From Gammaproteobacteria bacterium (GTDB taxonomy: Bacteria > Pseudomonadota > Gammaproteobacteria > Pseudomonadales > Pseudohongiellaceae): DNA of 64,000 nt. The stretch is from the NCBI GenBank assembly GCA_029246545.1, contig JAQWMX010000001.1, positions 25,691-89,690 of the forward strand, in the 5' to 3' direction. Positions 17,229 through 25,481 of the stretch are shown piece after piece; positions within the stretch are counted from its first letter, which is position 1; the number at the start of each line of letters is the position of its first letter. Under the pieces are notes generated by a model, which was not told the origin of the DNA, ran no database searches, and worked only from the letters and a program-made list of their open reading frames with translations. A program made the translations under genes and the position numbers.

Positions 17229-18284
17229 ATGAATATGCAAACTACTGACGATCTACGAATTGTCGCCCAGAAACAGCTACTCTCTCCTGAGCAGCTCATT
17301 AATGAATTCCCGTTGACAGAAAAAGCTTCTGAAACTATTGCTGAAGCCCGTAGTGCTATGCAGGATATTTTGCACGGTAGAGACGATCGAATAATAGTGA
17401 TAAGTGGACCCTGCTCAATTCACGATCCAGAAGCCGCGATAGAATATGCAGAACGCTTGATAAAACCCTTACAGAAATACAAAGATAAGTTATTAGTCGT
17501 GATGCGAGTTTATTTCGAAAAACCTCGAACTACAGTGGGCTGGAAAGGCTTAATCAATGACCCTCATTTAGATAACAGTTTCCAGATTAATGAAGGCCTT
17601 CGTAAAGCTAGAAAACTCTTATTGCAACTAACCGATATGGGCATCCCTGCAGCAACCGAGTACCTTGATTTAATCAGCCCTCAGTATTTAGCTGACCTTA
17701 TCTCATGGGGCGCTATCGGTGCTCGTACTACTGAATCACAATGCCATCGTGAACTAGCATCGGGTCTTTCCTGCCCAGTTGGATTTAAAAATGGAACGAG
17801 TGGCAACATCCAAATTGCGATTGATGCGATTGGATCTGCTCTACACCCGCATCACTTTTTATCTGTGACTAAAGGCGGACATTCAGCTATTTTTCAAACC
17901 GGTGGCAACCCTGACTGTCATTTAATACTTCGTGGCGGAAAGCACACAAACTATGACCCAGATAGCATTAAAGCTGCAGCCGCAAAAATGGGAAAATCTG
18001 GGCTAAATCCAGCCATTATTGTAGATTGTAGCCATGCTAATTCTGGTAAAGACCCTGATCGTCAGGTAATTGTTTGCCAGGATGTTGCCGGGCAGATTGC
18101 AAATGGAGAGACCAGTATTAAAGGCATTATGCTTGAGAGCCATTTAGTCGCTGGTAATCAAAAAGTCGTGGAAGGTGAACCCTTAACCTATGGTCAGAGT
18201 ATTACAGATGCATGTATGAATTGGGATGACACAGGCATACTGTTAAATACTCTTGCTGATGCGGTTGTTAACCGCCGAGATTAG
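17229..18284 (+). CDS. aroG: 3-deoxy-7-phosphoheptulonate synthase, class I (AroG-like)
   Basis: 351 residues, same size as E. coli AroG (350). Catalyses PEP + erythrose 4-phosphate to DAHP, the first shikimate step, in the cytosol. Key blocks are present: ISGPCSIHDP, VVMRVYFEKPRTTVGWKGL, GAIGARTTESQ, LASGLSCPVGFKNG and DCSHANSGKDP. The Cys in LSCPVGF resembles AroG rather than AroF or AroH, suggesting phenylalanine-type feedback control, though this is uncertain. It starts 17 bases after ileS, an unusual partner. Confidence 0.95.
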   Translation: MNMQTTDDLRIVAQKQLLSPEQLINEFPLTEKASETIAEARSAMQDILHGRDDRIIVISGPCSIHDPEAAIEYAERLIKPLQKYKDKLLVVMRVYFEKPRTTVGWKGLINDPHLDNSFQINEGLRKARKLLLQLTDMGIPAATEYLDLISPQYLADLISWGAIGARTTESQCHRELASGLSCPVGFKNGTSGNIQIAIDAIGSALHPHHFLSVTKGGHSAIFQTGGNPDCHLILRGGKHTNYDPDSIKAAAAKMGKSGLNPAIIVDCSHANSGKDPDRQVIVCQDVAGQIANGETSIKGIMLESHLVAGNQKVVEGEPLTYGQSITDACMNWDDTGILLNTLADAVVNRRD

Positions 18285-18311
18285 TTAATTTTTTATCTTT
18301 AGCATTGCAAA

Positions 18312-18698
18312 CTATGACGTCTCTGTTGCCTTTGATTTAACTTCAAGCCTAAGTGCTTTATAAAAGCGAATTAGCCTAGTAATTAACAGTGAGAGGATTG
18401 TTGCACCTAAACCTGTCAATACTGCTTCTAGAAACTTTTCAGAAAAAAGCCCTTCATGAACAAAGTAATCAACAAACCCGGTAATCACACCTAGCATAAT
18501 TGCACTTTGCCAATAATTTTTGGGTGTAAATATAAACAAGTAAGAGGTCGCTAACACACCTGCAAAAATACTTGTTTGCAAAGCCACGACCCAATGGCCT
18601 AAGGTAATTACTAATAAATTTCCTTGTAACATCAAAAATAAGCATGCAGATGTCGACTCAGAAATATTTTTAAAAAATAAAATAAATTTTTTCTTCAT
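18312..18698 (-). CDS. Small integral membrane protein, unknown
   Basis: 128 residues with about four hydrophobic segments (LFLMLQGNLLVITLGHWVVA, AGVLATSYLFIF, SAIMLGVITGFVDYFV and LTGLGATILSLLITRLI), a basic start (MKKKF) and a charged C-terminus. I do not recognise the family. It converges on aroG, with 27 bases between stops, and lies 25 bases downstream of a tiny ORF on the same strand. A short motif FVDYFVHEG in the third segment places charged residues in the membrane and might be functional. Confidence 0.65.
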   Translation of the reverse strand: MKKKFILFFKNISESTSACLFLMLQGNLLVITLGHWVVALQTSIFAGVLATSYLFIFTPKNYWQSAIMLGVITGFVDYFVHEGLFSEKFLEAVLTGLGATILSLLITRLIRFYKALRLEVKSKATETS

Positions 18699-18723
18699 AC
18701 CAATATTAATAAAATCCCATATC

Positions 18724-18831
18724 TTAAACGTTTAGATTTTCTCTGAGCTGTTGAGCAGCAAGTTCAAGAGCGTCTTTGCCTGTATCTAATGCTCCACTAA
18801 AAGACATAAATGGTGGATTGGTTTTTGCCAT
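18724..18831 (-). CDS. Very small ORF (35 residues)
   Basis: Reads MAKTNPPFMSF, then a hydrophilic helix-like stretch ending QLRENLNV and TAA. An AGAGAA Shine-Dalgarno-like sequence lies about 5 bases before the ATG, and the gene for a small membrane protein follows 25 bases downstream. The composition looks protein-like (alternating charged and aliphatic residues from residue 15). No family is recognised. Could be a real small protein or the end of a decayed gene. Confidence 0.4.
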   Translation of the reverse strand: MAKTNPPFMSFSGALDTGKDALELAAQQLRENLNV

Positions 18832-18998
18832 AATGTTCTCTTTAACATATACCTATTTGTTCTAGGTAAAATTACATGCCTATTAAAAAGTTCCCGAAAA
18901 AATATAATCTCTTAATTGAAAGCTTTAAATTTATAGGAGCGTCAACCTAAAAATAAAGAGCTATGAATATGCTCCTAATAGAAATAACCGAACTCAAA

Positions 18999-19012
18999 TT
19001 GACAAATATCAA
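18999..19012 (+). promoter_or_regulatory. FNR/Anr-like box upstream of the hemoglobin remnant
   Basis: TTGACAAATATCAA at 18999-19012 matches the FNR consensus TTGAT-N4-ATCAA at nine of the ten defined positions. It is centred about 80 bases before the ATG of the truncated-hemoglobin remnant, a plausible activator position. The site suggests oxygen- or NO-responsive control when the gene was intact. Confidence 0.45.
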
Positions 19013-19085
19013 TGCCCTTATATTCCAGGAAGCTTAGTCTCCGCGATGAATTTCACAAAACCCAAAGCACTTACAGGAGAATTTT

Positions 19086-19453
19086 ATGAGCGACACATTA
19101 TTTGAACAACTTGGTGGCGAAGCCGCTGTAGATGCAGAGTTGATATTTTTTACAACAAAGTTCTAGCAGATGATCGTATTAATTCATATTTTGAAAGCGT
19201 CGACATGGACAAACAGGCCTCCAAGCAAAAAACTTTTCTTACTGTTGCTTTTGGTGGTCCCAATAATTACTCAGGTAGAGGCATGTGAAATGCTCATGCA
19301 AAGTATGTTAAACAAGGACTTAACGACGGCCATTTTGATGCGGTAGTAGAAAATCTAGGAGCCACATTACAAGAACTAGGTGTCGCAGATGATTTAATTA
19401 CACAGGTGGCTGCGGTTGCTGAAACTACTCGTGACGATGTTCTAGGTCGCTAG
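19086..19453 (+). pseudogene. Group 1 truncated hemoglobin, broken by a frameshift and a TGA
   Basis: The first 17 codons read MSDTLFEQLGGEAAVDA, then a one-base loss near 19140 shifts the frame. The protein continues in the next frame as DIFYNKVLADDRINSYFES and TVAFGGPNNYSGRGM. A TGA (19286-19288) then replaces what is normally an Arg codon, and NAHAKYVKQGLNDGHF follows, containing the proximal heme His. It ends DDVLGR and TAG. The two lesions make this a clear pseudogene of a small heme protein for O2 or NO binding. GGAG sits 7 bases before the ATG, so the translation signal is intact. Confidence 0.9.
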
Positions 19454-19611
19454 GAACACCCGTTCCTTGCAGTAGTAAAGCAAAAGCATTTCTGTCATTA
19501 TTCTCAGCTGGATATATCTGACATTTGTAACAAATAAATAGTTAGTTAGCTCTTGTAAAAGACTAAGAACTAGCCAAACAAGCTGAAAACATTGAAGAAA
19601 GAGGATGCTTA

Positions 19612-20181
19612 ATGTCTATATTTAAACGATTTTTACAAATTTCTATAGCCTCAGTAGCATTATCTACTCAGTTAGCTGTTGCCCAAGACTTTAATTGGGC
19701 TCCTGATTTTCCGTTAGGTTCTACTATCCCTGTACTAGAAGCGCCTGATCAAAATGGTAATGATCAAACTTTGGCAACACTCACTGGAGAAAAAGGCATT
19801 ATATTGATGTTCAGCCGCTCCTTTGACTGGTGACCATTCTGCAAAGCTCAATTAGCTAATATTGTTGCCGTGCAGCAGCAAATAGAAAATACAGGTTTTA
19901 ATATGGTAGCCATGACTTATGACAGCGTGGAAACCTTAAAAATAGCAGAAGAAGATTATGGGGTAGGCTTTATCATGTTGCATGATGAAGCTATTAAACA
20001 TATTGATGCATTTGGCATAAGAAACCCCGACCCGGATCCTGACCATTTTGCTTACGGCATACCAAAACCAGGCATTATGCTAGTAAGCCCTGATGGCATT
20101 ATTTTAAGAAAATTTGCTGAAGAGGATTTCCGTGAAAGACCCGATATCACTTTCGTGATTGAGGCTGCTTCAGAGTTATAG
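19612..20181 (+). CDS. Redoxin-domain protein with an in-frame TGA at the active-site Cys (candidate selenoprotein)
   Basis: 189 codons if TGA at 19831-19833 is read through. Signal peptide at residues 1-25 (ends AVAQ). The thioredoxin-fold active site reads RSFDW-U74-PFC77-KAQL, where relatives have DWCPFC. The TGA thus falls exactly on the first redox Cys, giving a UxxC motif. The frame after it is intact for 115 codons with family-like sequence (NMVAMTYDSVETLKIAE, GIPKPGIMLVSPDG). A candidate bacterial SECIS stem-loop follows the TGA. The alternative is a nonsense mutation, and the neighbouring hemoglobin gene is dead, so decay is possible. Likely a periplasmic thiol/selenol redoxin. A terminator lies at 20203-20230. 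Confidence 0.65.
19839..19875 (+). promoter_or_regulatory. Candidate SECIS stem-loop after the redoxin TGA
   Basis: CTGC (19839-19842) pairs with GCAG (19872-19875). GC (19846-19847) pairs with GC (19867-19868). CAAT (19849-19852) pairs with ATTG (19861-19864). The apical loop is TAGCTAAT, starting 19 bases after the TGA. Bacterial SECIS elements lie in this distance range and carry a G early in the loop; here G is the third loop base. The internal loops (AAA/CGT, T/TT) make it a modest match found by eye. Confidence 0.4.
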
Positions 20182-20202
20182 TTAGTTAATAGTAAAGTAA
20201 GG

Positions 20203-20230
20203 AAAAAGGGCTTCAATTGAAGCCCTTTTT
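20203..20230 (+). terminator. Rho-independent terminator after the redoxin gene
   Basis: GGGCTTCAATTGAAGCCC forms a near-perfect hairpin followed by TTTTT, and the upstream side has a run of A. It is 22 bases after the redoxin stop and may also serve the small minus-strand gene at 20250-20387. Confidence 0.88.
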
Positions 20231-20249
20231 ATTGCCTACTCTAAAACTA

Positions 20250-20387
20250 TTATTGCTCATAGAGTTGTGGCCCAAGTTCTACTGCCTCGCATTTCTCTTC
20301 GGCTTGAATTTGTTTTGCTAATCCAAACAATACAATAATTACCGTGAGTAAAAACCAAGCTGCTAAGACTAACAGCGAAACATTCAC
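20250..20387 (-). CDS. Small single-pass membrane protein (45 residues)
   Basis: From a GTG at 20387 it reads MNVSLLVLAAWFLLTVIIVL, a full transmembrane helix, then a cytoplasmic-type tail KQIQAEEKCEAVELGPQLYEQ and TAA. The frame is open upstream to the Hsp70 stop, so a slightly longer form with another start is possible. It follows the Hsp70 gene on the same strand by 45 bases, which suggests co-transcription. The family is not recognised. It is absent from simple gene calls because of its length, but the helix-plus-charged-tail layout looks genuine. Confidence 0.45.
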   Translation of the reverse strand: MNVSLLVLAAWFLLTVIIVLFGLAKQIQAEEKCEAVELGPQLYEQ

Positions 20388-20432
20388 GCCATAGCTATCG
20401 ACCAGGAAACTTCTTAATTTACTGAATTAAAT

Positions 20433-21893
20433 TTAAGAGTCTTGCATTTGATAATCAGCAATAGCCAATCCTGCTGCAACACTTGTAAAAGGATCATGTT
20501 CAACGACTCTATCTGGAAAACGCTGCTCCAAAATTTCAGTCACGGCATGAATCAAACATGAACCTCCAGTTCGTATCACTAGATTGACATCAGTATCAGT
20601 CAAACCTGCTTTTACTAAGGTATCTGAAACGGCAGTAGAAAACTGCTCAAGTGGCTGCGCAATTAATTCATTAAAATGCTGCCGAGTTAAGTTGAGAGAA
20701 ACATTAATCTCTGGAATATCCAGCAGCGCTTCCTCTTGTGAAGACAAAGCTTCCTTACACTCTTTTAAGCCTTGAAAAACTTGATAACTATAATTCTGGG
20801 TAATCAGGTCATACAAACGTTCAAACTTAAGCGCCGTTTCGCCACCTTTTGTCATCATGTCTCTTACTGGTGTTAGGTATTCATTCTGGTTAAGCATATA
20901 GCTAACGGTCCAATTAATGATGTATTCCTCGAAAGAGTCAAAAGGAAACTGCGTTTCAACATGGCGGCCGTCTACTTCACGTTGCCAACGCTCCCCTTTC
21001 CCCATCAGTGGGAACAGCAATGATCTAAACAAGGTCTGATCAATATGATCGCCGCCCATACCAACTCCATGTGTACCTATTACTTCATAAGTGCCCTCTT
21101 TTTCAGCAAGTACACATAAATCCAAAGTACCACCACCAAAATCAATCGTTAGTATCGTCTTGGCTTTTACGTTTTCACGGCTCATTAGGTAACTCATTAC
21201 GGCAGCATTCGGTTCAGCGAATAAATTTCTGAACTCAATGCCTGCGTGTCCGCAAGCCTCTTCTAAGCGCTCTAAGGCAATATTATTATGCGTTTTACCC
21301 TTACCCTCGAAGTTCACGGGATGCCCTATGCAGGCATGATCTGCTTCCTGTTCAATAGATTCTGATAAGCCGATATTGTTGAATGTTTTAAGCAGACATT
21401 CATGCACTCTAAGTATTATAGGTGTTACAAGCGCGACGAGGCGAAAAGGTCGATCAAACACCATAATACGCTCGCTGTCCTTACTGCTTAGCAAACGTTT
21501 AACGCCACGAAATAAACGCCCAGGCATTGAAGAATCTTGAAATGATTGGCCGTAAACTAGGCTGGTATTGGCTTCGGATGGTAGATTTGAACCGTGATCA
21601 ATTTGTCCCGTAGTTGTGCGTGCTTCTCCCAACACTTCAGCACTTAGCTCTACTTTTCTGCCTTGATTAGCAACAATGTATTCGCTAACTGCGTCTTGTC
21701 CTACGCTGGCACTGAATTCTCGGTCAATATAGACAGCGGTTGGCATAATATGACTTTTATCTTCTAGCTTTACCAAATAGACCCACTGACCATCAAAAAT
21801 GGCAGCTGCTGTATTACTGGTGCCATAATCAATACCAATGCCTATTTTTGTTGAGCCCGCAAGTGGAGCCGGCCTTTTTCCGTAATGAGCCAT
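20433..21893 (-). CDS. Hsp70-family protein, YegD-like
   Basis: 486 residues, close to E. coli YegD (450) and far shorter than DnaK. The N-terminal phosphate loop GIGIDYGTSNTAAAIF (residues 17-32), the FAEPNAAVMSYL segment and the second phosphate loop TIDFGGGTLDLCVL are all present, along with the adenosine motif VIRTGGSCLIHAV near the C-terminus. There is an actin-like ATPase domain but no DnaK-type substrate-binding domain or lid. Its client and partner proteins are unknown. It is transcribed away from the sugar dehydrogenase gene. Confidence 0.92.
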   Translation of the reverse strand: MAHYGKRPAPLAGSTKIGIGIDYGTSNTAAAIFDGQWVYLVKLEDKSHIMPTAVYIDREFSASVGQDAVSEYIVANQGRKVELSAEVLGEARTTTGQIDHGSNLPSEANTSLVYGQSFQDSSMPGRLFRGVKRLLSSKDSERIMVFDRPFRLVALVTPIILRVHECLLKTFNNIGLSESIEQEADHACIGHPVNFEGKGKTHNNIALERLEEACGHAGIEFRNLFAEPNAAVMSYLMSRENVKAKTILTIDFGGGTLDLCVLAEKEGTYEVIGTHGVGMGGDHIDQTLFRSLLFPLMGKGERWQREVDGRHVETQFPFDSFEEYIINWTVSYMLNQNEYLTPVRDMMTKGGETALKFERLYDLITQNYSYQVFQGLKECKEALSSQEEALLDIPEINVSLNLTRQHFNELIAQPLEQFSTAVSDTLVKAGLTDTDVNLVIRTGGSCLIHAVTEILEQRFPDRVVEHDPFTSVAAGLAIADYQMQDS

Positions 21894-22180
21894 CTAAGCT
21901 TAATCTGCCTATCAATTTGTATAAAATTAAGGGCGGCTATTGTAGCGAATAAATAGCGAATATTCGCCATCAAACAGTTGAAATGCAGGACTTTAAGATT
22001 GTATTCAAGCCTAAAATAGACATGAAAGTCACAATCCAGCTCAAATGAAGGAAAAAATAAAGTGACATCTCTCATCACATGCTTTTATACTTTTCAGGTT
22101 AACAATATCTAGCTGGATTTTTTGCTATGAAACATCTCGGCAAAAATCTTAAAACTAAGAAAATACATAAGGGGGAAGTT

Positions 22181-23344
22181 ATGTTAAGGAAGTTTACACA
22201 TCTACTAATCGGAGCAAGCTTAATGCTGACTGCGTCGCTTACTGTATACGCACAGTCCGATACTTATTTTGCATCAAACTACGGTTATCGCCTTGCTATG
22301 GTAGCCGATGGCTTAGTTCAGCCTTGGTCTATGGCTTGGTTACCTAATGGTGACATGCTGGTAACTGAACGTCCTGGGCGTCTACGCATTATTCGAGATG
22401 GTAATTTATTGCCTGATGAAGTTTCTGGTACACCTGAAGTATTTTATGAAGGCCAAGGTGGGCTGTTTGACGTTACACCTCACCCAGACTTTGCTAATAA
22501 TCAATTGGTCTATTTAAGCTTTTCTAGAGCAAATGGTGACAATTCAACCACTGCTATCGTTAGAAGTCGCTTTGTAAATGACCGATTAACTAACGTGGAA
22601 GAAATCTTTGCAGCCGATGCTGATGGAGCCAGTCATTATGGTGGACGCCTAGCCTTTGACAGCACAAACCATCTATATCTAACACTTGGTGATCGGCAGA
22701 TGCCACCATCAGGGGACCTCGAAGCTCACTCTGCTCAAGATACCAGCAACCATGAGGGCGTCATTGTGCGTCTAAATGATGACGGTTCTGTTCCTGTGGA
22801 TAATCCTTATGCAGGCCAAGACGGTTATAAGCCAGAAATATTCAGTTATGGTCATCGCAGCCAGCAAGGTCTTGCATTTCATCCAATAACAGGTGATTTA
22901 TGGGAAACCGAGCATGGCCCTCAAGGTGGTGATGAACTAAATATCATTACTGCCGGTAATAACTACGGTTGGCCTGTAGTTGGCCGAGGCGTTAATTATG
23001 GCCTGGGCAACCCTATCCATGAGTCAATCATTCAAATTGGCATGGAACAACCTCAACATTTCTGGGTGCCATCTATAGCTACTTCTGGCTTGATGATTTA
23101 TACCGGTGACATATTCCCCCTCTGGCACGGTGATGTCTTTGCAGGTGGTCTCGGTGGCGAACAACTAGCACATATCATGCTGGATGATGACAACAGAACT
23201 GTTGTTCGTGAAGAAACTTTGGCATACGGCATAGGGCGTATACGTGATGTTCGCCAAGGTCCTGATGGCTATATCTATATCTCAGTAGAAGATAGAGAAA
23301 ATGGTACAGAAACACCTATTTATCGACTAGAGCCTGTTGATTAA
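22181..23344 (+). CDS. PQQ-dependent aldose sugar dehydrogenase (GSDH family)
   Basis: 387 residues from the ATG at 22181, chosen because AAGGGGGAAG lies just upstream and a signal peptide (MLRKFTHLLIGASLML, cleaved after VYA) follows directly. An upstream in-frame ATG at 22127 would add a basic tail with no role. The six-bladed propeller motifs are clear: QPWSMAWLPNGDMLVTERPG, GQGGLFDVTPHPDF, YGGRLAFD, YGHRSQQGLAF, ETEHGPQGGDELNII and NNYGWPVV. Periplasmic oxidation of aldoses using PQQ and Ca2+ is the family activity. No PQQ synthesis genes are in the window. Confidence 0.93.
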   Translation: MLRKFTHLLIGASLMLTASLTVYAQSDTYFASNYGYRLAMVADGLVQPWSMAWLPNGDMLVTERPGRLRIIRDGNLLPDEVSGTPEVFYEGQGGLFDVTPHPDFANNQLVYLSFSRANGDNSTTAIVRSRFVNDRLTNVEEIFAADADGASHYGGRLAFDSTNHLYLTLGDRQMPPSGDLEAHSAQDTSNHEGVIVRLNDDGSVPVDNPYAGQDGYKPEIFSYGHRSQQGLAFHPITGDLWETEHGPQGGDELNIITAGNNYGWPVVGRGVNYGLGNPIHESIIQIGMEQPQHFWVPSIATSGLMIYTGDIFPLWHGDVFAGGLGGEQLAHIMLDDDNRTVVREETLAYGIGRIRDVRQGPDGYIYISVEDRENGTETPIYRLEPVD

Positions 23345-23356
23345 TAGATACTCTCT

Positions 23357-23428
23357 TACTCTTTATATAAAGAGTAAAAAGAAGAGCAAGAGAAACAACA
23401 AAAAGCCCACTTATGAGTGGGCTTTTTT
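23357..23428. terminator. Two hairpins after the sugar dehydrogenase gene
   Basis: A first hairpin, TTACTCTTTATATAAAGAGTAA (written here as two 11-base halves, 23357-23378), is followed by a run of A. A second, AGCCCAC-TTAT-GAGTGGGCT (23404-23422), is followed by TTTTTTT on the plus strand and by a T run on the minus strand too. The second is a bidirectional Rho-independent terminator serving both the sugar dehydrogenase and the converging membrane-protein remnant. Confidence 0.82.
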
Positions 23429-23453
23429 TATACAAATATTGCAGATTTAATAT

Positions 23454-23790
23454 CTACGGCTTTGTGAAAACAAGATTTCTGGGTTTTAAGAATTTACGGC
23501 CTAATAATAAGGCCAGAAACAACAACATAAAATATATTGGAAAACCGCGTAGAGCAGATGTAAATATTGCTTCTCGTAATGCTGTATCAGTTAATAGGCC
23601 CTCTTGCTGGGCACGTAATGAAGCAACATAAACAGTGTATAAATGAGCCTAAAAAAGAAGAATCAAGCATGCCTGCAACAAACTCATTTCGTGAGTCAGC
23701 AATAAATACCAATGAAAGAACATACAGGCCAACAATAATGGCAAAAAATACAACTAAGACCCACGATGCTTTTTGAATAATTTTAATCAT
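23454..23790 (-). pseudogene. Small membrane protein gene with a frameshift
   Basis: The frame from the ATG at 23790 gives MIKIIQKASWVLVVFF, then IVGLYVLSLVFIADSRNEF and GMLDSSFLG, ending in nonsense. From about 23650 the neighbouring frame takes over with good protein sequence: YTVYVASLRAQQEGLLTD, ALRGFPIYFMLLFLALLLG and KPRNLVFTKP, then TAG at 23454. Together they make a protein of about 112 residues with a transmembrane helix at each end and a soluble middle. The break lies at or beside a run of six T (minus strand), so a sequencing error is possible. The family is not recognised. Confidence 0.6.
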
Positions 23791-23949
23791 TACTTTTCAT
23801 TCCTAATTCTTATTCTTCGTTTTTTATTTTTCCGGAATTAATTTAGTTATTTGAAAAATAGCTGCTCGCCTTCATACAATTTTAAAATTTTTCCTTCTGC
23901 ATGTATCAGGGAGATCAATGCCCTCAAAAGGATATAGTTAAACCGTTAA

Positions 23950-24387
23950 CTAGTCTTGTGATGAAGGAGTCAGGCCATGTTTAGCCGTTAGGGAATTTTC
24001 ATACTGCCAGCCTTCAGGCGTTACAATAGTGTCATCATTGGTTCCTGCAATTCGACAGGCCGCAACCTTCTTCGGCGGATCGTTGTGAATATCTAAGTGT
24101 CCATATTCTAGCCAATTACACTTGGTTGAAACCCCGTATATTTGATCTACAAGCACAAAATCTTGTGCACCTTCACTGCCTTGATAGACGAGGTTAAAAG
24201 ATTCCAGCTTATCAACGAATTCTTTTGCCTCATCCCCGTCCAAAAAGCCAAGGCGTACAATTTTGTCATCTTTACACCACGAAAAATTCGGGACATATTG
24301 CCTGAAACCTTCCCATCCATCAGGGATTATTCGATTAATTGCCTCTAACTTTATGATTACTGATACACCTTCGACCAGAACTGTCAT
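23950..24387 (-). CDS. Uncharacterised protein
   Basis: 145 residues, soluble, acidic, no signal peptide or membrane segment. The opening MTVLVEGVSVIIKLEAI resembles a beta-hairpin followed by an amphipathic helix. Two Trp-containing blocks (PDGWEGFRQYVPNFSWC and STKCNWLEYGHLD) and the PEGWQYENSL stretch stand out. I do not recognise the family. A purine-rich Shine-Dalgarno (GAGAGGGAA) precedes the ATG by about 6 bases, which supports it as a real gene. It has no obvious operon partner. Confidence 0.7.
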   Translation of the reverse strand: MTVLVEGVSVIIKLEAINRIIPDGWEGFRQYVPNFSWCKDDKIVRLGFLDGDEAKEFVDKLESFNLVYQGSEGAQDFVLVDQIYGVSTKCNWLEYGHLDIHNDPPKKVAACRIAGTNDDTIVTPEGWQYENSLTAKHGLTPSSQD

Positions 24388-24533
24388 TTATATTCCCTCT
24401 CTACCTCAATGTTAAGAAAGTTGGTATTAGCCTGTTAGAAAATCTCTATAAATAACCAACAAAATTGATAGCTCATATTGCCATAGCCTTTTCACATTAA
24501 GCAAAGGTTGTGCAACCAGATGGCAACCCCACT

Positions 24534-25418
24534 TCAAATTTGTTCAACTTGATAACCTCTATTACGCAGGAGTTCAACCAATCCATCTTCACCAACTAGA
24601 TGTGCTACACCTACCAAGACTAATTCAGTATCGGCATCATTAAACATGGCTTCTATTGTTGGCATCCATTTATTGTTCCTATCAACCAAAAGCGATTGAT
24701 ATACGCCCGGTGTATTTTCTTCCATTTCATCCACAAAAAGATCGACCAAATCGCTAGACCTGCCATTGCGCCAGATTGAAACCATACTCTCAATATCGCT
24801 ATCAATTTTTTCTAAATCTTTTAATGAAAGTAAAACATATTCGCTTTCTTCGCCCTCACCCATTGCCTCTACAAAGCCAATTTGTACATCCAAGGTTTCA
24901 AACGCATTAATAGTTTTACCATCAATTTTGGCTCGCTCGTGGAAATGCACATCTACACCATCCGGTGTAAATCCACGGCTTTGAAATTCTAGTAATTCAA
25001 GCGTACTCATTAACATACCTGGTTTCATGTTCTGCAACATTAACATTGGCATTCCAAACTTCTCGACATAAGCCGTTAAGGTTTCATAGGCTTCATTATT
25101 TAAAACTGTCTGTAGAGTTCTACCATCTGTGTACATCAATCTTTGTAACATGCCCAATTGACCCGCTGGATCATTCATCGAATCTATATCAATTTCAAAA
25201 TAAAGATTGTCCGATGCGGAGTATGCAATTTCGTATTCAGAAGGTAAGGGATAATCATCTGCACGCAGCATATGAATAGTGCCACCCAGATACACTTTAT
25301 TATCGCCTTTACTTGCTAACCAGACTGAGCTTTGGGCTGAAGATTGGCTTGCACAAAACAAAACCAACAATAGAAAGGTAAATAATTGAGAAGCTGAATT
25401 GCCTGGCTTAAATAGCAT
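24534..25418 (-). CDS. TraB/GumN family protein
   Basis: 294 residues with a signal peptide (cleaved near residue 29, SSAQ). The family's two hallmark motifs are present: VYLGGTIHMLRADDYPLP near the mature N-terminus and ELVLVGVAHLVGEDGLVELL at the C-terminus. The conserved His and Glu residues of these motifs are thought to make this a metalloprotease-like (Tiki/TraB) fold. It is probably exported to the periplasm. The native role in bacteria is not settled. It stands alone, 63 bases downstream of metH on the same strand. Confidence 0.88.
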   Translation of the reverse strand: MLFKPGNSASQLFTFLLLVLFCASQSSAQSSVWLASKGDNKVYLGGTIHMLRADDYPLPSEYEIAYSASDNLYFEIDIDSMNDPAGQLGMLQRLMYTDGRTLQTVLNNEAYETLTAYVEKFGMPMLMLQNMKPGMLMSTLELLEFQSRGFTPDGVDVHFHERAKIDGKTINAFETLDVQIGFVEAMGEGEESEYVLLSLKDLEKIDSDIESMVSIWRNGRSSDLVDLFVDEMEENTPGVYQSLLVDRNNKWMPTIEAMFNDADTELVLVGVAHLVGEDGLVELLRNRGYQVEQI

Positions 25419-25481
25419 GTCTAACTCCCCTATAAACTAATGTGCCGGCGTCTAGAAAAATGGTCTAGAAAGGTAGTAGCC

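Noticed and set aside
19286..19288. TGA in the truncated hemoglobin gene as a second selenocysteine
   Set aside because: It stands where relatives have Arg rather than Cys, and a separate frameshift already breaks the gene upstream. Decay is the simpler reading.
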